From assembly GCA_031262265.1 (NCBI GenBank), contig JAISIB010000036.1:1-5525 (forward strand): a stretch of DNA of 5,525 bases. Direction: 5' to 3'. The notes beneath the pieces are model-generated. The model was not told the origin of the DNA. It worked only from the letters and a program-made list of their open reading frames with translations, and ran no database searches. Shown one piece after another: positions 1-5,525 of the stretch; position 1 is the first letter of the stretch; every line of letters begins with the position of its first letter. A program made the translations under genes and the position numbers. The DNA is from Prevotellaceae bacterium. GTDB taxonomy: Bacteria > Bacteroidota > Bacteroidia > Bacteroidales > Bacteroidaceae.

Positions 1-1020
1 GGACACGACGTGCTTGCCATGTCCGCTACCCCAAGCCGTGACGCGGAAACGGCGGCCGGGGAAATCGACAATCGGGCTGTCGGATGTGTACAGATGGCTA
101 TTGGGGTGTAGTTTGAAGAGTCCGAAGCGTGCAGCAAGTAGTTTGAATGCGCCGGCTTTCAGGATGGCGGCGTTCGGCTCATAGAGATAGTTCAGCACTT
201 CATCTGCATAGCGGCACGCGGCCTGTCGTTCTTCCGAGGGATAGAAGGCGAATGTTTGTCGCTCCGCCCCGCGTAGGTTGACGCAACGTATCGGATATTC
301 CGGCGGCGTAGGGTCGGAGAGCGCGACCAAGATTTCTTTGCATTCGTTACGCACGGCGACGACGTGCACCGCCGATACGGGGGTAAGCTCGGTCGCTGCC
401 ATCGAAATGTCCAGCATGGGCGATAGTTTTAGCAGGACGGCGGATGCTTTGCTCCTGAGCAAGGGAAGCAACGATAGTATGTCGGGTTTGCAATCGGATA
501 AGGCCGCCACCTTTCGTCCGTCGTCGTTGCGCCGCGCGGGGTCTATATAGATGGCGTCTACGGGAGTCATCTGTCGCAGATAGGCAGTCGCGTCTGCATG
601 GACGGTCTCTATCGGCAGTTGCAGGCAGGCGAAGTTGTGCCGCGCCAAGCTACACAGCTCCGCATTCTCTTCTACGTACGTGGTTTGCTCGAAGCGTTCG
701 GACAAGAAAGCTGTGTCTACGCCCAATCCGCCCGTTAGGTCGACGAGCGTACGGCCGCCTATCCATTCCGCCTTGTAACGTGCCGTTATTTCGGACGAAC
801 ATTGCTCGACGGAAAGGTGGGGTGGGTAGAGAATATCTTCGCGAGCTGCCCATGCGGGTACCTTCTGTTCCATTCGTTGCCGCCCGTCGATTTGTTGTAC
901 GGCCGCGCGCATATCAACTTCGGGATAACGTCCGGCTTGTAAGGCCAAACGATAGACATCCTCGTGGCTATGTGCCCGAATGAAGTCGCGGGTGGCGGTG
1001 GAGAACGTCGGTATTCCCAT
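1..1020 (-). CDS. SAM-dependent methyltransferase, PG_1098/THUMP-like family (3' end off window)
   Basis: An uninterrupted frame runs leftward from ATG at 1020 to the window edge, giving 340 residues with no stop. Residues 92-103 read LVDLTGGLGVDT, a Rossmann-type SAM-binding motif I, followed by an acidic motif II region (YVEEN, 115-119). Residues 158-164 read YIDPARR, in the place where nucleic-acid methyltransferases carry DPPY or NPPY, and KLSPMLD follows at 198-204. The stretch from about 240 to 330 (HLYTSDSPIVDFPGRRF at 309-325) fits the ferredoxin-like domain known in the Porphyromonas PG_1098 family; the THUMP-like domain expected after it would lie beyond the edge. By family knowledge about 50 residues are missing. 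The role is probably RNA methylation; the substrate cannot be told from sequence. The start lies one base after the mutY stop, so translation is probably coupled. Family call fairly sure, function inferred. Confidence 0.86.
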   Translation of the reverse strand, partial: MGIPTFSTATRDFIRAHSHEDVYRLALQAGRYPEVDMRAAVQQIDGRQRMEQKVPAWAAREDILYPPHLSVEQCSSEITARYKAEWIGGRTLVDLTGGLGVDTAFLSERFEQTTYVEENAELCSLARHNFACLQLPIETVHADATAYLRQMTPVDAIYIDPARRNDDGRKVAALSDCKPDILSLLPLLRSKASAVLLKLSPMLDISMAATELTPVSAVHVVAVRNECKEILVALSDPTPPEYPIRCVNLRGAERQTFAFYPSEERQAACRYADEVLNYLYEPNAAILKAGAFKLLAARFGLFKLHPNSHLYTSDSPIVDFPGRRFRVTAWGSGHGKHVVS

Positions 1021-1021
1021 A

Positions 1022-2044
1022 TTAAAATAGCCGGATGAGACGTGGAAAGGCATAGCTTGACAGTTCGTCGGTAGTTATGCGCCGATACCCTGTCAGTTCG
1101 TGCACGGTGGACGGTAGTATGGCGTCGTAGCAGTCGACATGGAGAATGCGGTGGCTGAGTACGTGCTTCAAGCCCTTATGTCTCAATGTCAAGACTATCG
1201 GAACGTCTCCGAACAGCGCGCGAAATGCCGGCGTGCGGCGCAATTCGGCTTCGGTGAGCGGTTGTTCCGGTTCGATGAGCGGAAACTCGAACAGATTCTT
1301 CCAAATATCGTTGCCTTCCCGCTTGCGAATGAAGGTGTAGTCGCCGGCTTGCGTATATATATATATAAGGTGTCGGTCTTGCACTTTCGTTTTATGTTGT
1401 TTGCGGGGCAATGCCGACACGCAGCCGGAGCGAAAGGCTGCGCACGACTCTACTAACGGGCACGATAGGCAGTCGGGCGACTGCGGCAAGCACTGCAAGG
1501 CACCGAAGTCCATAATGGCTTGATTGTAGGTGGCCGGTTGTCGCCTGTCCAACTGTTCGTCGGCCATGGCGGCGAACAGTTTTTTCCCTTGCGTGGTGTC
1601 TATGGGTGTGTCGATGCCGAAATAGCGCGATAGGACGCGGTAAACGTTTCCGTCGACTACGGCGTAGGGCATGTCGTAGGCGAATGAGCAAATGGCCGCC
1701 GCCGTATAGTCGCCTACGCCTTTGAGTGCGCGTACGCCCTCATAGGTCGTGGGAAACCGGCCGGTCGTCAGGCTGCGGGCGGCCTCGTGTAGATGGCGCG
1801 CCCGAGAGTAGTATCCCAAGCCCTCCCAGTATTTCATCACTTCGTCCGCCGGAGCCGTCGCCAACGTGCCGACATCCGGAAAGCGGCGCATGAAGCGTAT
1901 GAAATAGTCATATCCTTGCGCAACGCGCGTCTGCTGCAAAATAATCTCGGAAATCCAGATGGCATACGGGTCTCGGATGTCGCGCCAAGGCAACTCTCTC
2001 TTGTTCTCTGCATACCAAGAGATTAGTAATTGGGTGAAATTCAT
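1022..2044 (-). CDS. mutY: A/G-specific adenine DNA glycosylase MutY
   Basis: MutY removes adenine mispaired with 8-oxoguanine in base-excision repair and so prevents G:C to T:A mutations. Numbered from ATG at 2044 (340 residues, close to the 350 of E. coli MutY): the catalytic Glu lies in SEIILQQTRV (E33), the helix-hairpin-helix is LKGVGDYTAAAI (107-118), and the catalytic Asp is in VVDGNV (D131). A C-X6-C-X2-C-X5-C pattern (C185, C192, C195, C201) binds the [4Fe-4S] cluster. From about residue 225 a NUDIX-like domain follows (WKNLFEFPLIE; HVLSHRILHV), which in the family recognises 8-oxoG. A TTG at 2050 is an in-frame alternative start, but ATG at 2044 gives the family's usual MNF...SWY beginning. 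The frame contains a (TA)7 tract at 1354-1367. The stop is one base before the methyltransferase start, suggesting an operon. Confidence 0.97.
   Translation of the reverse strand: MNFTQLLISWYAENKRELPWRDIRDPYAIWISEIILQQTRVAQGYDYFIRFMRRFPDVGTLATAPADEVMKYWEGLGYYSRARHLHEAARSLTTGRFPTTYEGVRALKGVGDYTAAAICSFAYDMPYAVVDGNVYRVLSRYFGIDTPIDTTQGKKLFAAMADEQLDRRQPATYNQAIMDFGALQCLPQSPDCLSCPLVESCAAFRSGCVSALPRKQHKTKVQDRHLIYIYTQAGDYTFIRKREGNDIWKNLFEFPLIEPEQPLTEAELRRTPAFRALFGDVPIVLTLRHKGLKHVLSHRILHVDCYDAILPSTVHELTGYRRITTDELSSYAFPRLIRLF
1354..1367. repeat. (TA)7 dinucleotide microsatellite inside mutY
   Basis: Seven uninterrupted TA units lie in the mutY coding sequence and encode part of LIYIYT at the start of the C-terminal NUDIX-like domain. 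Gain or loss of one unit would shift the frame after the glycosylase and iron-sulfur domains. Loss of one unit would, by hand translation, read about 60 foreign residues to a TAA near 1176-1178. The repeat is seen directly; instability is inference. Confidence 0.9.
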
Positions 2045-2047
2045 GCG

Positions 2048-2055
2048 CAAAAATA
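2048..2055 (-). promoter_or_regulatory. Candidate -7 element for mutY, very close to the start codon
   Basis: The minus strand reads TATTTTTG, a full match to the Bacteroidota -7 consensus TAnnTTTG, only three bases (CGC) before the mutY ATG. If used, transcription would begin at or next to the ATG, giving a leaderless or nearly leaderless mRNA. No good TTTG -33 element is seen 19-21 bases upstream, so this may be a chance match in an AT-rich spacer. Confidence 0.4.
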
Positions 2056-2073
2056 CAAATAGTTAGGATTATA

Positions 2074-2105
2074 TTTCTCGCCTTGTTCGGAAAACCGTAT
2101 ATTTG
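2074..2105 (+). promoter_or_regulatory. Bacteroidota-type promoter for the HU / bS22-like / rng unit
   Basis: TATATTTG at 2098-2105 matches the -7 consensus TAnnTTTG exactly. A TTTC at 2074-2077, 20 bases upstream, is a one-mismatch -33 (TTTG) element. The predicted start site, several bases after 2105, leaves a 5' leader of about 60 bases before the HU ATG at 2173. No comparable TAnnTTTG site was found before the two downstream genes, so this is probably the main promoter of the unit. Confidence 0.68.
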
Positions 2106-2172
2106 CACACTGTTTTTCGCAGTAGAATTGTATGACAATCAAAGAAATAAACCCACATAAAACTTTAATATT

Positions 2173-2457
2173 ATGACAAAAGCAGAAATTGTAAAAGAAA
2201 TCTCAAAGCACACCGGAATAGAAGGTACGGTGGCAAGCGTATGCGTCGAGGCTTTTATCGACACGGTAAAGGAAGCGTTGGTAGAAGGAAACAATGTTTA
2301 TCTAAGAGGCTTTGGCTCGTTCATCATTAAGCAGAGAGCGAGAAAAACAGCACGTAACATTACGCAAAACACGACGATTATCGTGCCGCCCCGTCAAGTG
2401 CCGGCGTTCAAACCGTCGAAGACTTTTATTCAATCGGTAAGCAAAGAATTGAAATAA
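2173..2457 (+). CDS. hup: HU/IHF-family DNA-binding protein
   Basis: This 94-residue protein has the usual HU length and order: an N-terminal helical dimerisation part (MTKAEIVKEISKHTG onward, with EAFIDTVKEAL), the family signature around GFGSF (46-50), and a basic DNA-binding arm (RKTARNITQNT, 57-67), returning through VPAFKPSK (76-83). It should form dimers that bend and compact DNA in the nucleoid. The arm lacks the Pro of the common RNPxTG arm tip, which intercalates between base pairs; Ile63 stands in its place, and the Gly is also absent. Related Bacteroidales proteins, as I recall them, show the same change, so it is probably a lineage variant rather than damage. The ATG has an A-rich upstream region (AACTTTAATATT) and no Shine-Dalgarno sequence, as usual in this phylum. 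It is the first gene of a unit continuing to rng. HU or IHF-like cannot be separated by sequence alone. Confidence 0.94.
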   Translation: MTKAEIVKEISKHTGIEGTVASVCVEAFIDTVKEALVEGNNVYLRGFGSFIIKQRARKTARNITQNTTIIVPPRQVPAFKPSKTFIQSVSKELK

Positions 2458-2496
2458 AGACAGCAAATAGTATTAACCCCTTAAAGTAAAGCGATT

Positions 2497-2589
2497 ATGC
2501 CTAGCGGAAAGAAAAAGAAAAGACATAAAATGTCGACGCACAAGCGTAAAAAAAGACTGAGAAAGAACAGACATAAGAGTCGGAAATGA
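2497..2589 (+). CDS. bS22/mS38-like mini ribosomal protein (AURKAIP1/COX24 domain)
   Basis: A 30-codon frame starts at ATG 2497, 39 bases after the HU stop, and ends in TGA at 2587-2589. The product starts MPSGKKKKRHKMSTHKRKKR and continues with LRKNRHKSRK; 17 of 30 residues are Lys or Arg and three are His. The KM-(S/N)-x-HK-x-(R/K)KK pattern is that of the AURKAIP1/COX24 domain, known from mitochondrial small-subunit protein mS38 and from mycobacterial bS22, which sit near the decoding centre on helix 44 of the small-subunit rRNA. By analogy this protein should bind 16S rRNA within the 30S subunit. Its place just before rng, whose product matures rRNA, fits a ribosome role. It is easily missed by gene callers because of its length. 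An internal ATG at residue 12 is a less likely start. Family call is by pattern recognition; ribosome binding is inferred. Confidence 0.85.
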   Translation: MPSGKKKKRHKMSTHKRKKRLRKNRHKSRK

Positions 2590-2599
2590 TATTTTAGTC

Positions 2600-2676
2600 T
2601 AACACAAGCAAAGAATAGAAGAACAAACTTGTAAAGCCGAGCTGTGAAGTGCCTTTCAGGTTTGTTCTTCGTGTTA
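2600..2676 (+). promoter_or_regulatory. Long imperfect hairpin in the rng leader (candidate cis-regulatory or processing RNA)
   Basis: GAAGAACAAAC (2618-2628) is perfectly complementary to GTTTGTTCTTC (2660-2670). The helix continues with U-G, U-A and G-C pairs and, past a one-base bulge, AAAG (2633-2636) with CUUU (2653-2656). An outer helix pairs TAACAC (2600-2605) with GTGTTA (2671-2676), leaving a 12-base bulge on the 5' side (2606-2617). The apical loop is about 16 bases. No T-tract follows, so it does not look like an intrinsic terminator. Lying between the bS22-like gene and rng, it could be a processing site or an autoregulatory element of RNase G, as the rne 5' leader is in E. coli; this role is inference. 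Much of the 115-base gap is taken up by this structure. Confidence 0.65.
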
Positions 2677-2704
2677 TAATGTAAACAGCAACCCGGAAAA
2701 AAGG

Positions 2705-4282
2705 ATGACAAGCGAACTTTTTGTTGACGTACAACCGAAGGAAGTCGCTATCGCGCTCACGGAAGACAAGAGCTTGGTAGAACTTCAGCGTGAGGGGCGC
2801 AATGCCTCATTCACCGTAGGGAATATGTATCTGGCACGGGTCAAGAAATTGATGCCCGGGCTGAATGCGTGTTTTGTGGACGTCGGTTACGAGAAAGACG
2901 CTTTCCTTCATTATTTAGATCTGGGGCCACAGTTCAATTCTCTGGATAAGTTTGTCAGGCAGGCTTTAAGTGACAAAAAGAAGACCCCTCTGATTACGAA
3001 GACCAACATGCTTCCCGAGCTGGAGAAAGACGGTACGATTGCCGCCACGCTCAAAGTCGGACAGGAGGTGCTGGTGCAGATAGCCAAAGAACCCATCTCT
3101 ACGAAGGGACCACGGCTAACGTCGGAGATTTCATTCGCCGGAAGGTATCTCGTACTGATACCGTTCAACGATAAAATATCCGTATCGCAAAAAATTAAGT
3201 CGAGCGAAGAACGGGCGCGCCTGAAGCAGCTCTTGCAAAGCATCAAACCCCGAAACTTCGGGGTGATCGTACGCACGGTAGCCGAAGGAAAACGCGTAGC
3301 CGAACTCGACGGGGAACTTAAAGTGCTGGTAAGACAATGGGAAGACGCCGTAAAAATCGTGCAAAGGTCGAACAACAAATACCCTACGCTGATCTATGAA
3401 GAGACGAGTAGGGTGGTAGCACTTTTGCGCGACTTATTCAATCCTTCGTTTGAGAATATCTACGTCAATGACGCGATCGTGTATCAGGAAATCAAAGATT
3501 ACGTGACGCTCATAGCCCCCGAACGCGTAGGAATCGTCAAACATTACAAAGGGCAACTTCCTCTTTTTGACAACTTCGCCATTACGAAACAGGTCAAGGC
3601 TTCCTTCGGGAAAACCGTTAGTTACAAAAGCGGTGCCTACCTGATCATCGAACACACCGAAGCTTTGCACGTCGTAGATGTCAATAGCGGAAATCGCACG
3701 AAGAATCCCAGCGGCCAAGAAGGCAATGCGTTGGAAGTAAACTTGGGTGCGGCCGACGAACTGGCTCGTCAACTACGATTGCGCGATATGGGTGGTATTA
3801 TCGTCGTGGACTTCATCGACATGTCGGAACCGTCCAATCGTCAGAAAGTGTATGAGCGGATGATGACCAACATGCAGAAAGACAGGGCGCGACACAATAT
3901 ACTGCCCCTTAGCAAGTTCGGACTGATGCAGATCACGCGGCAACGCGTGCGTCCGGCAATGGATGTGACGACGACCGAGTCTTGTCCGACGTGTTTCGGC
4001 ACCGGAAAGATTAAGTCCTCCATATTGTTTACGGATACGTTGGAGAGTAAAATTGATTACATGGCCCATAAATTGAAGGTAAAACGTTTCTCGTTGCACG
4101 TTCACCCGTATATCGCTGCCTATATAAACCAAGGTGTTGTATCCTTGAAGTGGCGGTGGCGAATGAAGTACGGATGTAAGTTATCCATTATCCCCAGTCA
4201 GAAACTCGGATTCCTTGAATATGCGTTTTATGACGCGCATGGAGAAGAGATCGACATGAAGGAACAGTTGGATAACCAGTAA
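2705..4282 (+). CDS. rng: Ribonuclease G (RNase E/G family)
   Basis: This 525-residue endoribonuclease cuts single-stranded AU-rich RNA and in the family matures the 5' end of 16S rRNA and takes part in mRNA decay. An S1 domain begins near residue 38 (VGNMYLARVKKLMPG, FVDVGYEKDAFLHY) and is interrupted by a Lys-rich insertion at about 75-112 before resuming at VGQEVLVQIAKEP. R190-T191 in VIVRTVAEGKR match the RNase E residues that sense a 5' monophosphate. The metal-binding catalytic aspartates are D325 (VVDVNSG) and D369 (IIVVDFIDM), spaced as in E. coli D303/D346. CPTC (427-430) is the zinc-link that joins dimers into tetramers. A small C-terminal domain follows, and there is no long disordered scaffold tail as in gamma-proteobacterial RNase E, so RNase G is the better name. 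ATG at 2705 directly follows AAAAAAGG and gives the family's usual MTSEL start. It is probably co-transcribed with HU and the bS22-like gene. Confidence 0.97.
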   Translation: MTSELFVDVQPKEVAIALTEDKSLVELQREGRNASFTVGNMYLARVKKLMPGLNACFVDVGYEKDAFLHYLDLGPQFNSLDKFVRQALSDKKKTPLITKTNMLPELEKDGTIAATLKVGQEVLVQIAKEPISTKGPRLTSEISFAGRYLVLIPFNDKISVSQKIKSSEERARLKQLLQSIKPRNFGVIVRTVAEGKRVAELDGELKVLVRQWEDAVKIVQRSNNKYPTLIYEETSRVVALLRDLFNPSFENIYVNDAIVYQEIKDYVTLIAPERVGIVKHYKGQLPLFDNFAITKQVKASFGKTVSYKSGAYLIIEHTEALHVVDVNSGNRTKNPSGQEGNALEVNLGAADELARQLRLRDMGGIIVVDFIDMSEPSNRQKVYERMMTNMQKDRARHNILPLSKFGLMQITRQRVRPAMDVTTTESCPTCFGTGKIKSSILFTDTLESKIDYMAHKLKVKRFSLHVHPYIAAYINQGVVSLKWRWRMKYGCKLSIIPSQKLGFLEYAFYDAHGEEIDMKEQLDNQ

Positions 4283-4286
4283 AAAC

Positions 4287-4324
4287 AAATAGGCGTGCCA
4301 AGTAATCGAACGGCACGCCTATTT
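4287..4324. terminator. Bidirectional intrinsic terminator between rng and the phosphohexomutase gene
   Basis: AATAGGCGTGCC (4288-4299) pairs perfectly with GGCACGCCTATT (4312-4323), plus an outer A-T pair (4287/4324), around a 12-base loop. A T-rich run (TTTTTTGTTTT) follows on the plus strand, and an A-rich run (AAAAACAAA) precedes it, which becomes a T-tract on the minus strand. It starts four bases after the rng stop and about 40 bases past the converging mutase stop, so it can end both transcripts. Confidence 0.93.
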
Positions 4325-4362
4325 TTTGTTTTATCTTACGAGGAAATCGAAATATCTTCCGA

Positions 4363-5525
4363 CTATAATTGACTAACTAAGGCGATAATTTCTTCGCCGA
4401 GCCTTTCCGCTTCTTCCAACGTCGGAGCTTCGCTGTATATCCGAATGATCGGTTCGGTGTTACTCTTACGCAAATGCACCCAACGGTCGGGGAAATCAAT
4501 CTTAACGCCGTCGATATCATTGATATGCTCGTTGCTAAAATGATTTTTCAACTGTTGTAAGATAGCATCCACATCGGTTTCGGGTGATAACTCTATACGA
4601 TTTTTTGCCATGTAATAGGAGGGATACGCAGAACGTAGTTCGCTGACGCTTTTTCTCTCGTGCGCCAGATGCGTTAGGAAGAGGGCTATCCCCACCAGCG
4701 CGTCGCGTCCGTAATGCGCCGGCGGATAAATCACTCCGCCGTTGCCTTCTCCGCCGATGACCGCACCCGTTTCTTTCATTTTGGCCACTACGTTTACTTC
4801 GCCCACGGCAGCCGCTTCGTACGTTTGACCGTAGTGTTCGGTGACGTCGCGTAGCGCGCGCGTCGAACTGAGGTTGGAAACCGTCGCACCGGGTGTGTGC
4901 TTCAACACATAATCGGCAACGGTGACCAGCGTGTACTCTTCGCCGTACATCGCCCCGTTTTCGCAAATCACGGCCAAGCGATCTACGTCCGGATCAACTA
5001 CGAATCCGACGTCGGCGATACCGCGTTGCATCAAGTTCATTATACCGGATAGATTTTTCTCCAATGGCTCAGGGTTATGAGCGAATCGGCCGTTGGCCTC
5101 ACCGTTGATGACCATCACGTCTTCTACGCCCAAACGGTGCAACAATTCGGGCAAAATGATACCACCTACGGAGTTCACGGCGTCGACGGCTACGCGGAAG
5201 CCCGCCGCACGGATAGCGTTTACGTCTACCAAGTCCAAAGAGAGAACGAGGTCTATATGTTTGCGATTGTAATGGCTGTCGAAGCGATAGGTGCCGATAT
5301 GTTCTACGTCGGCGTAACTGAAAGATTCGGCTTCCGCCGTTCGTAGTATTTCTTTTCCCTCGGCGTCGTTCAAGAACTCGCCTCGTTCGTTGAGTAGTTT
5401 CAGCGCGTTCCATTGTATCGGATTGTGCGAAGCGGTTAAGATGATACCGCCCGATGCTTTCTCCATAGTAACGGCCAATTCGGTGGTCGGCGTGCTGGCT
5501 AAGCCGATGTCGACGACGTCCCAAC
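4363..5525 (-). CDS. glmM: Phosphoglucosamine mutase-type phosphohexomutase (5' end off window)
   Basis: The frame enters from the right edge; 386 residues are visible, ending with TAG at 4363-4365, and about 75 N-terminal residues are missing if it has the usual length near 460. Numbering from the first full codon (5521-5523), the phosphoserine loop is TASHNP (30-35, catalytic S32), the Mg-binding loop is DPDVDR (177-182), the sugar-binding loop is GGEGNGG (257-263) and the phosphate-binding loop of domain 4 is RKSNTEP (352-358). All four active-site loops of the alpha-D-phosphohexomutase family are thus present. GEGNGG is typical of the GlmM-like branch in Bacteroidota and archaea, which makes glucosamine-1-phosphate for UDP-GlcNAc, needed for peptidoglycan and lipopolysaccharide. 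Phosphomannomutase or phosphoglucomutase activity cannot be excluded. The in-frame TTG at 5478 is not a real start, because conserved family sequence (VVDIGLASTPTTELAV) continues upstream of it. Confidence 0.93.
   Translation of the reverse strand, partial: WDVVDIGLASTPTTELAVTMEKASGGIILTASHNPIQWNALKLLNERGEFLNDAEGKEILRTAEAESFSYADVEHIGTYRFDSHYNRKHIDLVLSLDLVDVNAIRAAGFRVAVDAVNSVGGIILPELLHRLGVEDVMVINGEANGRFAHNPEPLEKNLSGIMNLMQRGIADVGFVVDPDVDRLAVICENGAMYGEEYTLVTVADYVLKHTPGATVSNLSSTRALRDVTEHYGQTYEAAAVGEVNVVAKMKETGAVIGGEGNGGVIYPPAHYGRDALVGIALFLTHLAHERKSVSELRSAYPSYYMAKNRIELSPETDVDAILQQLKNHFSNEHINDIDGVKIDFPDRWVHLRKSNTEPIIRIYSEAPTLEEAERLGEEIIALVSQL

Noticed and set aside
278..550. Plus-strand open frame of 90 residues opposite the methyltransferase
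   Set aside because: It lies antisense to the motif-bearing methyltransferase frame and has low-complexity Ser/Ala composition.
1139..1456. Plus-strand open frame of 105 residues opposite mutY
   Set aside because: It is a shadow of the mutY C-terminal region with no recognisable domain.
2045..2050. TTG at 2050 as the mutY start
   Set aside because: It adds only two residues before the ATG at 2044, which fits the family's usual N-terminus and is the stronger start codon.
2675..2680. TATAAT hexamer before rng as a possible -10 box
   Set aside because: The Bacteroidota housekeeping sigma factor uses TAnnTTTG, and no well-spaced -33 element goes with it; it also overlaps the end of the hairpin.
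2481..2711. Minus-strand Phe/Leu-rich frame of 76 residues that looks membrane-like
   Set aside because: Its hydrophobic run is the reverse complement of the Lys/Arg-rich bS22-like gene, so the composition is an artefact.
2911..3378. Minus-strand open frame of 155 residues inside rng
   Set aside because: It is wholly antisense to a strongly conserved RNase G sequence, is rich in Ser and Cys, shows no known motif, and has no promoter or start signal.
4535..4966. Minus-strand Arg-rich frame of 143 residues overlapping the phosphohexomutase
   Set aside because: Out of frame with the gene that carries all four active-site loops; the Arg-rich composition is typical of a frame-shifted GC-containing gene.

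Overview
The window looks like a core chromosomal segment of a Bacteroidales bacterium (Bacteroidota), probably near the Porphyromonadaceae, Tannerellaceae or Bacteroidaceae. Three things point there: TAnnTTTG-type -7 promoter elements in the 2045-2110 intergenic region, start codons without a clear Shine-Dalgarno sequence, and proteins that read like Bacteroidales family members (RNase G, an HU-like protein, MutY and a THUMP-like methyltransferase). No mobile element, CRISPR array, tRNA or rRNA was seen. The species is not determined.

Left part, minus strand (1-2044): mutY (adenine DNA glycosylase) is followed after a single base by a SAM-dependent methyltransferase of the PG_1098/THUMP-like family. 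The methyltransferase runs off the left edge. The two genes look like one transcription unit reading leftward from a start next to position 2044. mutY carries a (TA)7 dinucleotide tract inside its coding sequence, between its two domains.

Middle, plus strand (about 2074-4325): a promoter with a perfect -7 element drives a divergent unit. It holds an HU-family DNA-binding protein, a 30-residue very basic protein that I identify as a bS22/mS38-like (AURKAIP1/COX24 domain) ribosomal protein, and rng (RNase E/G family). The 115-base gap in front of rng contains a long imperfect hairpin without a terminator-like T-tract, a good candidate for an RNA processing or autoregulatory element. The unit ends in a strong stem-loop with A and T tracts on both sides, which can terminate transcription from either direction.

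Right part, minus strand (4363-5525): a phosphohexomutase of the phosphoglucosamine mutase type converges on rng and runs off the right edge, so its N-terminus is missing.

Functionally this is mostly housekeeping: base-excision repair, nucleoid structure, ribosome and rRNA maturation, and cell-wall precursor synthesis. The most noteworthy items are the tiny ribosomal-protein gene next to rng, the hairpin in the rng leader, the microsatellite inside mutY, and the -7 element that almost touches the mutY start codon.
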